This document shows positions 8,128 to 16,927 of a stretch of 64,000 nt of DNA, one piece after another (the stretch's first letter is position 1; each line of letters opens with the position of its first letter). Both the position numbers and the translations under genes were made by a program. The notes below the pieces were generated by a model. That model had not been told where the DNA came from, made no database searches, and saw nothing but the letters and a program-made list of their open reading frames with translations. Source of the DNA: WHSW01 sp963842795 (GTDB lineage: Bacteria > Actinomycetota > Thermoleophilia > Solirubrobacterales > 70-9); NCBI GenBank assembly GCA_963842795.1, contig CAWJHV010000009.1, forward strand, positions 62,001 through 126,000, given 5' to 3'.

Positions 8128-11100
8128 ATGGCCCTGCCGACCGGGGTGCTCACCTTCTGCTTTACGGACGTCCAGGGCTCGAGCGAGCTCTGGGAGCTCC
8201 AGCCCGACGCGATGGCGCGCGCTCTGGTTTGGCACGACCGGCTCGTGGCCGCCACGATCGAGGCCCACGACGGGCACCTGGTTCAGTCGATGGGAGAGGG
8301 AGACTCGACGGCCTCGGTCTTCGCAAGTGCGGGCGACGCCGTCGCCGCGGCGGTTTCGCTCCAACGCGCACTCTCGCGTGACGGTGACAACGAGCTCGGC
8401 CTTGCCGTGCGGATCGGGCTCCACACGGGGCCCGCGGAGCAGCGCGACGGAACCTACTTCGGCACGAACGTAAATCTGGCGGCGCGAGTCCGGGGTCTCG
8501 CCGACGGCGGTCACGTCTTTCTGTCGTCGGCCGCGAACCAGGCGCTTGGTGCAGATCTCCCCGCCGGATGCGCGATCGTGGACCTCGGGGCGCACTCGCT
8601 CAAGGGCTTTGCGGTCAGTGAGGAGATCTATGCCGTCACCGCGGACGACCTCAGGGCGCCGCCGTCGACCGAGTGCCCGTACCAGGGCCTGCGCGCCTAT
8701 GGCCGCGACGACGGCGATCGGTTCTTCGGTCGCGCCCAGACGGTCGCGGAGGCGGTCCAAACGCTGCGATCACACGGCTGGCTCTGCGTGGTCGGCGGCT
8801 CGGGCAGCGGCAAGTCGTCGCTCCTGCGCGCGGGCGTCGCCGCACGGTGGGGTGACGCCATCGTGCTCACCCCGGGCGCGAGCCCGACCCCCGTTGCGGA
8901 CGTCCCTGGCCTGCTCGTCGTCGACCAGCTCGAGGAGCTGTGGACGATCTGCGCCGAGCCCGAGCTCCGAGACGCGTTCATCGATTCCCTCCTCGAACAC
9001 GACGGCCCGGTCGCGATCGGGATCAGGGCCGACTTCTACGGCAAGTGCGGGGACTACCCGGCGCTTGCGGAAAGGGTCTCGGCGCACCAGCTCCTGCTCG
9101 GGGCCATGACCGAGGAGGAGCTGCGCAGCGCCGTGGTCGAGCCGGCGCGGGCGTTCGGGCTCCGGCTGGAGCCCGGCCTGGTCGAGCTGCTCGTCCGCGA
9201 GGTGGCCAACCGACCCGGAGCGCTGCCGCTGCTCTCCCACGCCCTCATGGCGACGTGGGAGCGTCGCGACGGGCACACCCTGACCCTCGAGGCCTACCGC
9301 GCCGCCGGTGGCGTCGGCGCGGCGATCGCCGCCACCGCGGAGAGCGTCTACGGTGAATTGAACGACTCCCAGCGCCAGGCCGCGAAGGCCGTCCTCCTGC
9401 GCCTGGTGGAGCCGGGAGAGGGGGTCGACGACACCCGCCGCCGGGCAACGGTCGACGAGATCGCCTCGGTCGACACCGGCACACCGGCGATGCCGGTGGT
9501 CGACGCCCTCGCGGGGGCGCGGCTGCTGACGCTCGACGAGGGATCTGTCGAGCTGGCCCATGAGGCGCTGATCCGCGAATGGCCCCGGCTTCGGGGCTGG
9601 ATCGACGACGAGCACGAAGCCCTCGCGATTCGCAGGCATCTGACCCGAGCCGCCGCGGCCTGGGAGCAACTGGGGCGGGATCCGAGTGAGCTCTACAGCG
9701 GCCCGCGACTCGTGGCCATGCTGGATTGGCTGCAGACCGAGCCGACCCTCTCGGCCTCGGAGAGGGACTTCGCCGCGGCCAGCCGGGCGGAGTCCGAGCG
9801 CGTCGAGCGAGCCAAGGCACGCAGCGTCCGGCGGCTCCGGACGCTCGTCGCCGGCGTGAGCCTCGCGCTGGTGGTGGCCCTCGGCGCGGGAGCGTTCGCG
9901 CTGATCAAGCAGCAGGACGCGGCCGACTCGCGTGATCGTGCCGACATCGCGCGCGTCGCCGCCGTCTCCCGGAGCGTCGTCGAGCGCCAGCCGGACCTCG
10001 GGCTGCTGCTCGCGGTGGCCGCGTTCGAGCTCGAGGACACCGAGGACACCAGGGCCGCGCTGCTCGGGGGACTGCAGACCAACCCGTTGCTGTTCGGGCT
10101 GCTACACGGCGTCGACTCGGGGCTGGAGGCGGCGGTGTTCTCTCCCGATGGCAGCGAGCTCGTCACTCCCACCTCCGACGGCACGGGAACGATCGTCTGG
10201 TCCACCTCGTCGCGCCGTCGCTTGGCCGTGCTCGACCGTGGGAACGGCATCCTGCTGGGCGCGGCGATCAGCCCGAGCGGAAGGTGGCTGGCGGTGCCGG
10301 CCATCTACGAGAAGCCGGAGCTCAGAAGCAGGCTGCAGGTGTGGGATCTGGCCCGGAACAGGCTCGCGAGACTGATCGACAGTCCGGCCGGGTTCTTGAC
10401 CACCGCGGCCTACAGCTCCGACGGGGACACGCTGATCACCCAGGGTGGACCGCGCCTCGGTCGCCCGTTCGGGACCGAGGTCGTGCTGTGGAACACGCGA
10501 ACCTGGCGGCCGCGCGGAGATCCGCTCGTCGTCAATCCCGAGTACTCGGGCGACCGGACGGTGGCCGTCAGCGCCGACGGGGCGCTCGTGGCGGTCCCGC
10601 GCTCCAGCGGCGGCGTCCGGGTGTGGTCGAGTGCTGCGCGCAAGCCGGTGGCCACCATGCCCGGCACGCCGGAGCCGGTGACGGCGCTTGCCTTCGCGCC
10701 GGACGCGTCGGCGCTGGCGATCGGCGACGACGGTGGTGGCGTGCGGTTCGTCGATCCGCGTACCGCGCGATCGACGGCGAAGCCCTTGGCGCTCTCTGAG
10801 AGCTCGCCGGTGGCAATCGAATACTCACCCGACGGCTCGGAGCTCGCGGTCGGCACGGGGGCCGGCCGCACCCAGATCTTCGGCGTGAAGTCGGGCGAGC
10901 AGCTGGGGCCACCCCTGGCGGCGAATGCATCCGCGGTCAACGATGTCTCGTTCAACGCCGATGGCAGCCTGCTGGCGACCGCCGGACTGGACCGCACCGG
11001 AGCGTTGTGGCGGCTCGACGGCGACCGAGCGATCGGCACCGTCTTCCACGGCCAGCGCGAGCCGATCACCGAGGCGGCCTACACGCCCGACGGGACCACG

Positions 11101-12105
11101 GTCCTGACGGCCGGAACCGACGGCTCGGTCGCCGCCAGGGATCCGGAGACCGGGTCGATCGTGCGGCGGTTCGAGCTCGGCGGTGAGGTGCTCTCGGCGG
11201 CGGTCTCCCCCGACGGCGCGACGTTGGCGGCCGGCGGCACCGCCGGGCGGGTCGCGGTATGGCCGATCGACGATCCGTCGGCGGAGCCGATCACCGCCGG
11301 CCTCGACGGGGCCTGGGCACAGCAGGTCGCGTTCTCCCCCGACGGCGGGCAGCTCGCCGTCGCCGTGGACCGCCTCCGCGGAGCGTGGGACAGCGGGGGG
11401 CGAAACCCCGGGCATGTGAGCTTCCTCGACCCGGCGACCGGGGCGGAGACGGGGGCTCGCCTGGACCTCCACGGGGGGCCGCCGATCGGCGTCGCTTACA
11501 GCCCCGATGGCGCCGTGCTCGCGGTCACGGCCCAGAACAACCTCGTGCATCTCTACGAAACCGAGTCTCACGAGCAGATCGGGAAGCCGCTCGCGAACGT
11601 CGACAGCCCGATCCTCTCGACCGCCTTCGCCCCGGATTCGCAGCGGCTCGCGACCGGCACGGGATCCGGCCTGGTGCAGCAGTGGAACGTCGACGACCAC
11701 ACCGAGATCGAGCCGCCGCTCGAGGGCGACGAGGGCGTGGTCGGCGGAGTCGCCTACAGCCCCGACGGGTCTCTGCTGGCGACCGGCCGGGGAGGCTTCT
11801 CGACCACGCAGCTATGGCGGGCGGATACCGGAGCCCGGTTCGCCGGCACCTTCGTCACCGGCGTCTTCCCGTTCACCGAGCGGACCTTCGACCTCAACCA
11901 TTTCCTCGCCAACCGTCCGGCGTTCTCCCCCGATGGGGACCGGCTGGTCACGACCGGCCTCGACCGCGCGACGGTCTCGTGGACGCTGGATCCGGATCAG
12001 TGGCGCGACGCGGCCTGCGCGATCGCCGGACGTGAGCTGACCGAGGGCGAGTGGAGGCAGTACCTGCCCGAAGACGATCCATACGCGCTGTGCGAGGGCG
12101 GGTGA
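8128..12105 (+). CDS. adenylate/guanylate cyclase-STAND ATPase-WD40 fusion receptor
   Basis: This 1,325-residue protein combines three modules. Residues ~5-175 form a class III nucleotide cyclase domain with a metal-binding FCFTDVQGSS, an EGD motif and a VNLAARV catalytic motif. Residues ~195-560 form an nSTAND NTPase, with P-loop GGSGSGKSS near 224-232 and Walker B LLVVDQLEEL. A single membrane helix follows at ~571-592 (LVAGVSLALVVALGAGAFAL). From ~650 to the end there are about a dozen WD40-like blades, each with an SPDG/AxDG turn. The layout suggests a sensor that couples ligand binding or oligomerisation to cAMP production. The Lys/Asp specificity residues were not assigned with confidence. 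Confidence 0.9.
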   Translation: MALPTGVLTFCFTDVQGSSELWELQPDAMARALVWHDRLVAATIEAHDGHLVQSMGEGDSTASVFASAGDAVAAAVSLQRALSRDGDNELGLAVRIGLHTGPAEQRDGTYFGTNVNLAARVRGLADGGHVFLSSAANQALGADLPAGCAIVDLGAHSLKGFAVSEEIYAVTADDLRAPPSTECPYQGLRAYGRDDGDRFFGRAQTVAEAVQTLRSHGWLCVVGGSGSGKSSLLRAGVAARWGDAIVLTPGASPTPVADVPGLLVVDQLEELWTICAEPELRDAFIDSLLEHDGPVAIGIRADFYGKCGDYPALAERVSAHQLLLGAMTEEELRSAVVEPARAFGLRLEPGLVELLVREVANRPGALPLLSHALMATWERRDGHTLTLEAYRAAGGVGAAIAATAESVYGELNDSQRQAAKAVLLRLVEPGEGVDDTRRRATVDEIASVDTGTPAMPVVDALAGARLLTLDEGSVELAHEALIREWPRLRGWIDDEHEALAIRRHLTRAAAAWEQLGRDPSELYSGPRLVAMLDWLQTEPTLSASERDFAAASRAESERVERAKARSVRRLRTLVAGVSLALVVALGAGAFALIKQQDAADSRDRADIARVAAVSRSVVERQPDLGLLLAVAAFELEDTEDTRAALLGGLQTNPLLFGLLHGVDSGLEAAVFSPDGSELVTPTSDGTGTIVWSTSSRRRLAVLDRGNGILLGAAISPSGRWLAVPAIYEKPELRSRLQVWDLARNRLARLIDSPAGFLTTAAYSSDGDTLITQGGPRLGRPFGTEVVLWNTRTWRPRGDPLVVNPEYSGDRTVAVSADGALVAVPRSSGGVRVWSSAARKPVATMPGTPEPVTALAFAPDASALAIGDDGGGVRFVDPRTARSTAKPLALSESSPVAIEYSPDGSELAVGTGAGRTQIFGVKSGEQLGPPLAANASAVNDVSFNADGSLLATAGLDRTGALWRLDGDRAIGTVFHGQREPITEAAYTPDGTTVLTAGTDGSVAARDPETGSIVRRFELGGEVLSAAVSPDGATLAAGGTAGRVAVWPIDDPSAEPITAGLDGAWAQQVAFSPDGGQLAVAVDRLRGAWDSGGRNPGHVSFLDPATGAETGARLDLHGGPPIGVAYSPDGAVLAVTAQNNLVHLYETESHEQIGKPLANVDSPILSTAFAPDSQRLATGTGSGLVQQWNVDDHTEIEPPLEGDEGVVGGVAYSPDGSLLATGRGGFSTTQLWRADTGARFAGTFVTGVFPFTERTFDLNHFLANRPAFSPDGDRLVTTGLDRATVSWTLDPDQWRDAACAIAGRELTEGEWRQYLPEDDPYALCEGG

Positions 12106-12200
12106 GGAAGCCGGAACGACGAGTTCGAGGTGTCCTGACCCGCCTCTAGGCTGCCGACTTCAGTGTCCGACGACCCAGCAGGCAGGGAGTAGGAGCAAGC

Positions 12201-12830
12201 ATGGACACCTATCCAGTCACGTTCGCGGTCGACTACCCGGAGCGTCCTCTCGATCGGCTGACCACGTTCTTCCGCATCCTCACGGTGATCCCGATCGCGA
12301 TCGTGATGGCGACGATCACCGGCTTCTCGACCAGCTATCACGACTACGGCGACACGACGGTCGCGGTCACCACCGCGGGGATCGGGCTGCTCTTCCTGCC
12401 GGCGCTGCTGCTGATCCTGTTCCGGGAGAAGTATCCGCGCTGGTGGTTCGACTGGAACCTGAACTTTCAGCAGTTCTCGAACCGGATCGGCGTCTACCTC
12501 CTGCTGATGGACGACCGCTACCCCTCGACCGACGAGGAGCAGGGCGTGCACCTGGTCTATGCGTATCCGGACGCCAAGGCCGAGCTCGGACGCGGAATGC
12601 CGTTGGTCAAGTGGTTTCTCGCGATCCCGCACTACGTCGTGCTCTTCTTCCTGTCGATCGGGGCGATCTTCGCGGTCATCGTCGCCTGGTTCGCGATCCT
12701 GTTCACCGGCCGCTATCCGCGCGGGCTCTTCGACTACGTGGAGGGCGTGCTGCGCTGGCACAACCGAGTCGTCGGGTATGCGTTCGCGCTCGTAACGGAC
12801 CGCTATCCGCCGTTCCGGCTGACCCCGTAG
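12201..12830 (+). CDS. DUF4389 membrane protein
   Basis: The 209-residue protein matches the DUF4389 architecture: two copies of a unit with a PLDRLTTFFRILTVIPI-like entry helix and a TGRYPRGLFDYVEGVLRWHNRV-like exit. About three to four membrane helices are visible (residues ~22-45, ~58-76, ~140-170). The motifs P-R-W-W-F-D-W-N and the repeated DRYP tetrapeptide at the end of each half are characteristic. The function of the family is unknown. It starts 95 bases after the cyclase-WD40 gene and has a GGGAGTAGGAGC box before its ATG, so it has good initiation signals of its own. Confidence 0.85.
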   Translation: MDTYPVTFAVDYPERPLDRLTTFFRILTVIPIAIVMATITGFSTSYHDYGDTTVAVTTAGIGLLFLPALLLILFREKYPRWWFDWNLNFQQFSNRIGVYLLLMDDRYPSTDEEQGVHLVYAYPDAKAELGRGMPLVKWFLAIPHYVVLFFLSIGAIFAVIVAWFAILFTGRYPRGLFDYVEGVLRWHNRVVGYAFALVTDRYPPFRLTP

Positions 12831-12836
12831 TCGAGA

Positions 12837-13802
12837 TCAGGCCGTAACGCGGGCGTAGCCCTCCGGGTCGGTGACGCCCTCCGTGGCGATCAGCACGACG
12901 TTCTCGCCGAGGACGTCCTCCTCCAGCTGCCCCATCGCGGCGAGGGGCGCGGCCCCGCAGTCGCCGATCGCGTGGCCGAGCGCGGCGAGATCGCGCGTCG
13001 CCTGGTGCGCCGCTTCGTCGCTGACGGTGACGGTGGAGTGGAGGCCGTGGAGCAGGTCGGGCCAGGCGGCGAGCGAGACCTCGGCGCAGTCCAGGCCGGC
13101 CATGGACGTACCGGGCGTGGGGATCTCGACCGGCCGCCCGGCGCGCAGCGCCGCGGTCACGCACGCGGCCGTCGCCGGCTCCACGACGACGATGCGGGCA
13201 CCGGTCGCGGCGCCGTGGCGCGCCGCCGCGGCCGCGAGGGAGCCCACGCCCGCCGGGACGAGGATCGTGTCGACGTCGTCGGGCAGCTCGGCGAACAGAG
13301 TCGCGTAGCCGTCGATGACCCAGTGCGCCGGACCCGACGCACCGACGTCGGCGAGCTCCACGCAACCCGGTCGCGCACCGGCCTGCGCTGCCGCCGCCAC
13401 CGCGTCCTCGTACGTGCCGCTCACGACGGTGACCTCGGCGCCCTCCGCCTCGATGGCCTCGCGGCGGGCGGGGAGCGCGCCCGCGGGCAGGTAGATCCTC
13501 GCGCGCAGGGCGCGGCGCCGAGCGACATGCGCGACGGCGCGCCCGTGGTTGCCGGCGCTGGCGGCGATCAGGGTGTGGGCGTCCGGGCGCTCCGCAAGCG
13601 CGCGCTCGACCGCCCAGGAAGCCCCGAGCACCTTGAACGAGGGCAGTCCCAGGCGGCTCGACTCGTCCTTGAGGCGAGCGCCACCGATCTCGTGGAGCGG
13701 CGTCGCCGCGTATCCGGGCAGTCCGCGATGGAAGCCGCGTGCCGCCGCCGACGGCGGCGTGACCCGGTCCGGGTCCGCGGCGGGGTTGACGAAGACGCTC
13801 AC
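12837..13802 (-). CDS. diaminopropionate ammonia-lyase-like PLP enzyme
   Basis: The 321-residue fold-type II PLP enzyme has FHRGLPGYAATPL at the N-terminus, DESSRLGLPSFKVLGAS carrying the Schiff-base lysine, the phosphate loop SAGNHGRAVA and a terminal GVTDPEGY. These are hallmarks of DpaL/YgeX, which cleaves 2,3-diaminopropionate to pyruvate and ammonia. It is some 70-80 residues shorter than DpaL, so a related amino-acid ammonia-lyase or dehydratase is possible. Its GTG start overlaps the stop of the M20 peptidase gene by four bases, so translation is coupled. The pairing mirrors ygeX-ygeY of E. coli. Confidence 0.78.
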   Translation of the reverse strand: MSVFVNPAADPDRVTPPSAAARGFHRGLPGYAATPLHEIGGARLKDESSRLGLPSFKVLGASWAVERALAERPDAHTLIAASAGNHGRAVAHVARRRALRARIYLPAGALPARREAIEAEGAEVTVVSGTYEDAVAAAAQAGARPGCVELADVGASGPAHWVIDGYATLFAELPDDVDTILVPAGVGSLAAAAARHGAATGARIVVVEPATAACVTAALRAGRPVEIPTPGTSMAGLDCAEVSLAAWPDLLHGLHSTVTVSDEAAHQATRDLAALGHAIGDCGAAPLAAMGQLEEDVLGENVVLIATEGVTDPEGYARVTA

Positions 13803-14938
13803 GCGCAGATCTTCGTCGCGACCCTCGCGAGGGTGTCGGCGACGGCGTCAGCCGACGACATGCTCACCCACTCCTTCGCCGCGTGGGCACCCTCGCCGGC
13901 CGGGCCAAACATCACGGTCGGGATGCCCGCGGCGGCGATGAACGCGGCGTCCGCCCAGAAGCCGGCGCCAGCGAGCGGCGGCGTCGCACCGAGGACCGCT
14001 TCCGCGGCGTCGCGGGTGGCCCGCACGATCTCGTGATCGGGATCGACCGTGAACGCCTCACGGACCAGCGTGGTCTCGAACGATGCACGCAGGCCGGGGT
14101 CGGAGGCCCGAGCCTCGTCCAGCAGGTGCTCGACCTCGGCGACGAGAGTCCGCTCGGTCTCCCCGGGCAGTGTGCGCCGCTCGATCGTGATCTCGCAGCG
14201 GGCGGGATAGGACGAGGGTTCGACTCCGCCGCGGATCGTGCCCGCGTGGACCGACCCGCGCCCGAGCATCGGGTCGGGCGTGTCGGCAGCGAGCCGCGCG
14301 TCGAGCGCGGCGATGCCGGCAAGGACGGGCGCGGCCTTGACGATCGCGTCGACGCCGAGATGCGGGCGTGACCCGTGCGCTGCGACACCATCGATCACGA
14401 TCTCGGCCCAGACGAAGCCCTTGTGCGCGACGACGACCTCGAGCTCGGTCGGCTCCGTAACGATCGCCGCGTCGGCCCGGATCTGGCCCAGCGCCTCTCG
14501 GATGCCGACGGAGGAGTGCTCCTCGTCCGCGACGCACGCCACGACGACGTCTCCCCGCAGGTCCCGTCCCGCCGCCTCGCGCGCGGCGACGAGCGCCGCC
14601 GCGAGGCCGGCCTTCATGTCGTACGCGCCACGGCCGTAGAGACGGTCGCCCTCGCGGGACGGGGCGTGCGGCGCGTCCATGTCATCGACGTTGACGGTGT
14701 CGGTGTGGCCGCAGAGCAGCAGGGTCCGGCCTCCGCCGCTCCCGCCAGCGCTGACCAGCACCGAGGGCCGTCCCGGCGTCTCCTCGATCAACTCCGCCTC
14801 CAAGCCGTTGTCCTCGGCCCAGTCGGAGATGAACTCAGCGATCTCGGATTCCCCCGCCGCGCCCGGGACGAGGGACGAGTTGACGGAGTCGATGGCGACC
14901 AGCCGCTCGGTCAGGCTCGAGACCGACATGGCCGGCAT
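13799..14938 (-). CDS. M20 family deacylase (ArgE/DapE/YgeY-like)
   Basis: The frame stays open to 15091, but homology begins at MPAMSVSSLTERL, so the ATG at 14938 (or 14929) is used. The protein of about 379 residues has the full M20 metal site: LCGHTDTVN (His, Asp), GRGAYDMKAG (bridging Asp), ADEEHSS (Glu-Glu), TEPTELE, and the late His in GEGAHAAKEW. Between these is the dimerisation lid domain (about residues 175-285). Family members hydrolyse N-acyl amino acids or small peptides. Coupling to the DpaL-like gene suggests it releases a free amino acid that the lyase then degrades. No clear ribosome-binding site separates the alternative starts. Confidence 0.85.
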   Translation of the reverse strand: MPAMSVSSLTERLVAIDSVNSSLVPGAAGESEIAEFISDWAEDNGLEAELIEETPGRPSVLVSAGGSGGGRTLLLCGHTDTVNVDDMDAPHAPSREGDRLYGRGAYDMKAGLAAALVAAREAAGRDLRGDVVVACVADEEHSSVGIREALGQIRADAAIVTEPTELEVVVAHKGFVWAEIVIDGVAAHGSRPHLGVDAIVKAAPVLAGIAALDARLAADTPDPMLGRGSVHAGTIRGGVEPSSYPARCEITIERRTLPGETERTLVAEVEHLLDEARASDPGLRASFETTLVREAFTVDPDHEIVRATRDAAEAVLGATPPLAGAGFWADAAFIAAAGIPTVMFGPAGEGAHAAKEWVSMSSADAVADTLARVATKICA

Positions 14939-15039
14939 GCTGACACGCAGGCCGCAGCGCGATCGGCGCGGTGTGATCCTCATGTCGCGATGAGGCATCG
15001 CTGGCCGTTCGCGTCCCCCGAAGCGACTGGAGACATGAC

Positions 15040-15360
15040 ATGACCGACCTTCCCGAGTCTGTTTCAGCGGCCATCGAGGCGGCCAACGCAAACGACACCG
15101 CCGCGTTCCTCGCCTGCTTTGCGACCGACGGCGTCGTCGACGACTGGGGCCGCGAGTTCCGCGCGGAGGACGAGATCCGGGCCTGGAGCGACCGCGAGTT
15201 CATTGGCGTGCACGTCTCGCTCGACGTCACCGCCGTCGAGGAGCAGGACGGCGCTACCACCGTGACCGCAACCGTGGGTGGCGAGGGCTTCAACGGCCCG
15301 AGTCACTTCACGTTTGAAGTCGCCGAGGACCGCCTCGCTCGGATGACGATCCGGGAGTAG
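15040..15360 (+). CDS. SnoaL/NTF2-like small protein
   Basis: The 106-residue product has the NTF2-like cone-fold pattern. An N-terminal helix is followed by AAIEAANANDTAAFLACFATDGVVDDWG-type helix-strand elements, a second helix (DEIRAWSDREFIG) and a series of beta strands (VSLDVTAVEEQDG, TTVTATVGG, SHFTFEVAED). Such domains act as small-molecule isomerases, hydrolases or dimer scaffolds, so the chemistry cannot be assigned. The ATG follows a GGAGACATGAC context with a clear GGAG. It is divergent from the M20 gene and may share its promoter region. Confidence 0.75.
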   Translation: MTDLPESVSAAIEAANANDTAAFLACFATDGVVDDWGREFRAEDEIRAWSDREFIGVHVSLDVTAVEEQDGATTVTATVGGEGFNGPSHFTFEVAEDRLARMTIRE

Positions 15361-15429
15361 GTGGAGCCAGATTGGGGCTCGCTCGGGTCCGACTGAGCGC
15401 GCGCTCCGACGGTCGCCGCAGGGTGGTGG

Positions 15430-15810
15430 TCAACCTGGGCGCCCGTGGATGCGGTCGTAGCGCTGTTGCTCCTCGGTTGTGCGCTCGGCCCACGGAATCG
15501 CCTCGAGCCGCGCCGCCGGTATCGGCTCGCCGCTCTCCACCGAGAGGCCATACGTGCCGTCCTCGAGTCGCTTCTCGGCCCGTTCGATCGCCTCGAGCCG
15601 ACCCGGCAGCGACTCGGCGAGCTCCTCGTCCAGGGCCCGCTCTTCGATCAGCTCGGCGTCGTCGTCCCGGTCGGATGCCGTATCGATCCCATCCAACTCG
15701 CTCCGCCGCTGGCGTTCGACATCGGCGAGCTGGGCCTCGATCCGCTCGCGCTCGCGCCGCAGGAGCTCGCGGGCGTGCGCCTCGTCGATCGGGGGCTCCC
15801 TGTCGCTCAT
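15430..15810 (-). CDS. TraR/DksA-family protein without zinc-finger cysteines
   Basis: The ATG at 15810 is chosen over 15864 because GAGGAGA precedes it. The 126-residue protein has a long acidic/basic coiled-coil (residues ~10-80) and then the family end GTYGLSVESGEPIPAARL with EAIPWAERTTEEQQR. In DksA-type proteins this end is a four-cysteine zinc finger. Here every cysteine position is replaced (Ser90, Ser93 and Thr/Glu at about 111-114). The fold may be held without zinc, as in known cysteine-poor DksA variants. The expected role is binding in the RNA polymerase secondary channel or a general stress function. Confidence 0.72.
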   Translation of the reverse strand: MSDREPPIDEAHARELLRRERERIEAQLADVERQRRSELDGIDTASDRDDDAELIEERALDEELAESLPGRLEAIERAEKRLEDGTYGLSVESGEPIPAARLEAIPWAERTTEEQQRYDRIHGRPG

Positions 15811-15912
15811 CGGCTCATCTCCTCTGTCGGCATCAGGAAGGGCGGATGGACTGTATTGGTCCACGGGAGCGCCGGCCGCACGGCGGACGGCGCGTGCTTA
15901 TACGGTTCCCCG

Positions 15913-16899
15913 ATGTTGCTCCTCAGTCGGGCTGAAGTCGAGGAGCTTCTCGATGTAGACGCGCTGATAGACGCGCTGGCGGAGGCGATGGCCGACCTGA
16001 GCGCGGGCCGGGCGTCCGTGCCTCGCCGCGTGGCGGCGCTCGTTCCCGAGCACGGAGGGCTGCTTGCGGCGATGCCGGGTTACACCCCCTCCGCGGGAGC
16101 GCTGGCGAGCAAGCTCGTCACGCTCTTCCCAGCTAACGCCGGAACGACGCTGCCCACCCACCAGGCCGTGATCGCGGTCTTCGACGCGGACACTGGACGG
16201 CCTACCGCGCTTCTCGACGGCACTGCGATCACGGCGATCCGCACCGGGGCCGGCTCCGCTCTCTCCACGCGGCTTCTCGCCCGCGAGGATGCGGCGGTGC
16301 TCGCGATCCTCGGCACCGGTGTCCAGGCGCGCTCGCACGCCCGGGCGGTGACGCGCGTCCGATCCTTCCGGGAACTGCGCGTTGCAGGCCGCGACCGCGG
16401 GAAGGCCGAGGTACTCGCGGAGGAACTGGCGGGCGAGCTCGATCTGGCGGTTCGCGCGGCGGCGTCCTGGGAGGAGGCTTGCGACCGCGCGGACGTCGTC
16501 TGCGCGACCACCCATGCGCTCGAGCCGGTGGTGAGGCGCGAGTCGCTTGCCTCCGGCACCCACGTCACCTCGGTTGGCTACAACACGCAGGGTCGCGAGG
16601 TCGATGACGCAACCGTCGTCGACTCGCTCGTCGTCGTCGAGTCGCGCGAGGCCGCACTGGCGCCGGTGCCCGCCGGCTCGAACGACCTCCTCCAGCCGAT
16701 CGAGCGAGGGCTGATCGACGCGGGCCACGTGGACGCCGAGATTGGCGAGCTGGTCCAGGGCACCAAGCCCGGCCGAACCACGTTGGACCAGATCACGCTC
16801 TACAAGTCGGTTGGCGTCGCGGTCCAGGATGGCGCCGCTGCGGCTCTTGTGGTTCGCGCCGCCTGCGAGCGCGGCGTAGGTCGCGAAGTCGAGGTCTGA
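15913..16899 (+). CDS. ornithine cyclodeaminase / mu-crystallin family protein
   Basis: The ATG at 15913 opens a 328-residue protein that begins with the family motif LLLSRAEVEELLD. It contains the substrate lysine region ASKLVTLFP, the DGTAITAIRTGAGSAL segment, a Rossmann NAD(P) motif LGTGVQARSHARA and a closing LYKSVGVAVQD. Members include ornithine cyclodeaminase, ketimine reductases and the SbnB-type dehydrogenase used in diaminopropionate synthesis. Here it lies near the DpaL-like and M20 genes, so amino-acid catabolism is the simplest reading. A link to the distant SbnA-like gene at 43.6 kb is possible but unproven. Confidence 0.85.
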   Translation: MLLLSRAEVEELLDVDALIDALAEAMADLSAGRASVPRRVAALVPEHGGLLAAMPGYTPSAGALASKLVTLFPANAGTTLPTHQAVIAVFDADTGRPTALLDGTAITAIRTGAGSALSTRLLAREDAAVLAILGTGVQARSHARAVTRVRSFRELRVAGRDRGKAEVLAEELAGELDLAVRAAASWEEACDRADVVCATTHALEPVVRRESLASGTHVTSVGYNTQGREVDDATVVDSLVVVESREAALAPVPAGSNDLLQPIERGLIDAGHVDAEIGELVQGTKPGRTTLDQITLYKSVGVAVQDGAAAALVVRAACERGVGREVEV

Positions 16900-16927
16900 C
16901 CGGGTCGCGCGAATGGCGAGCGCGCGC

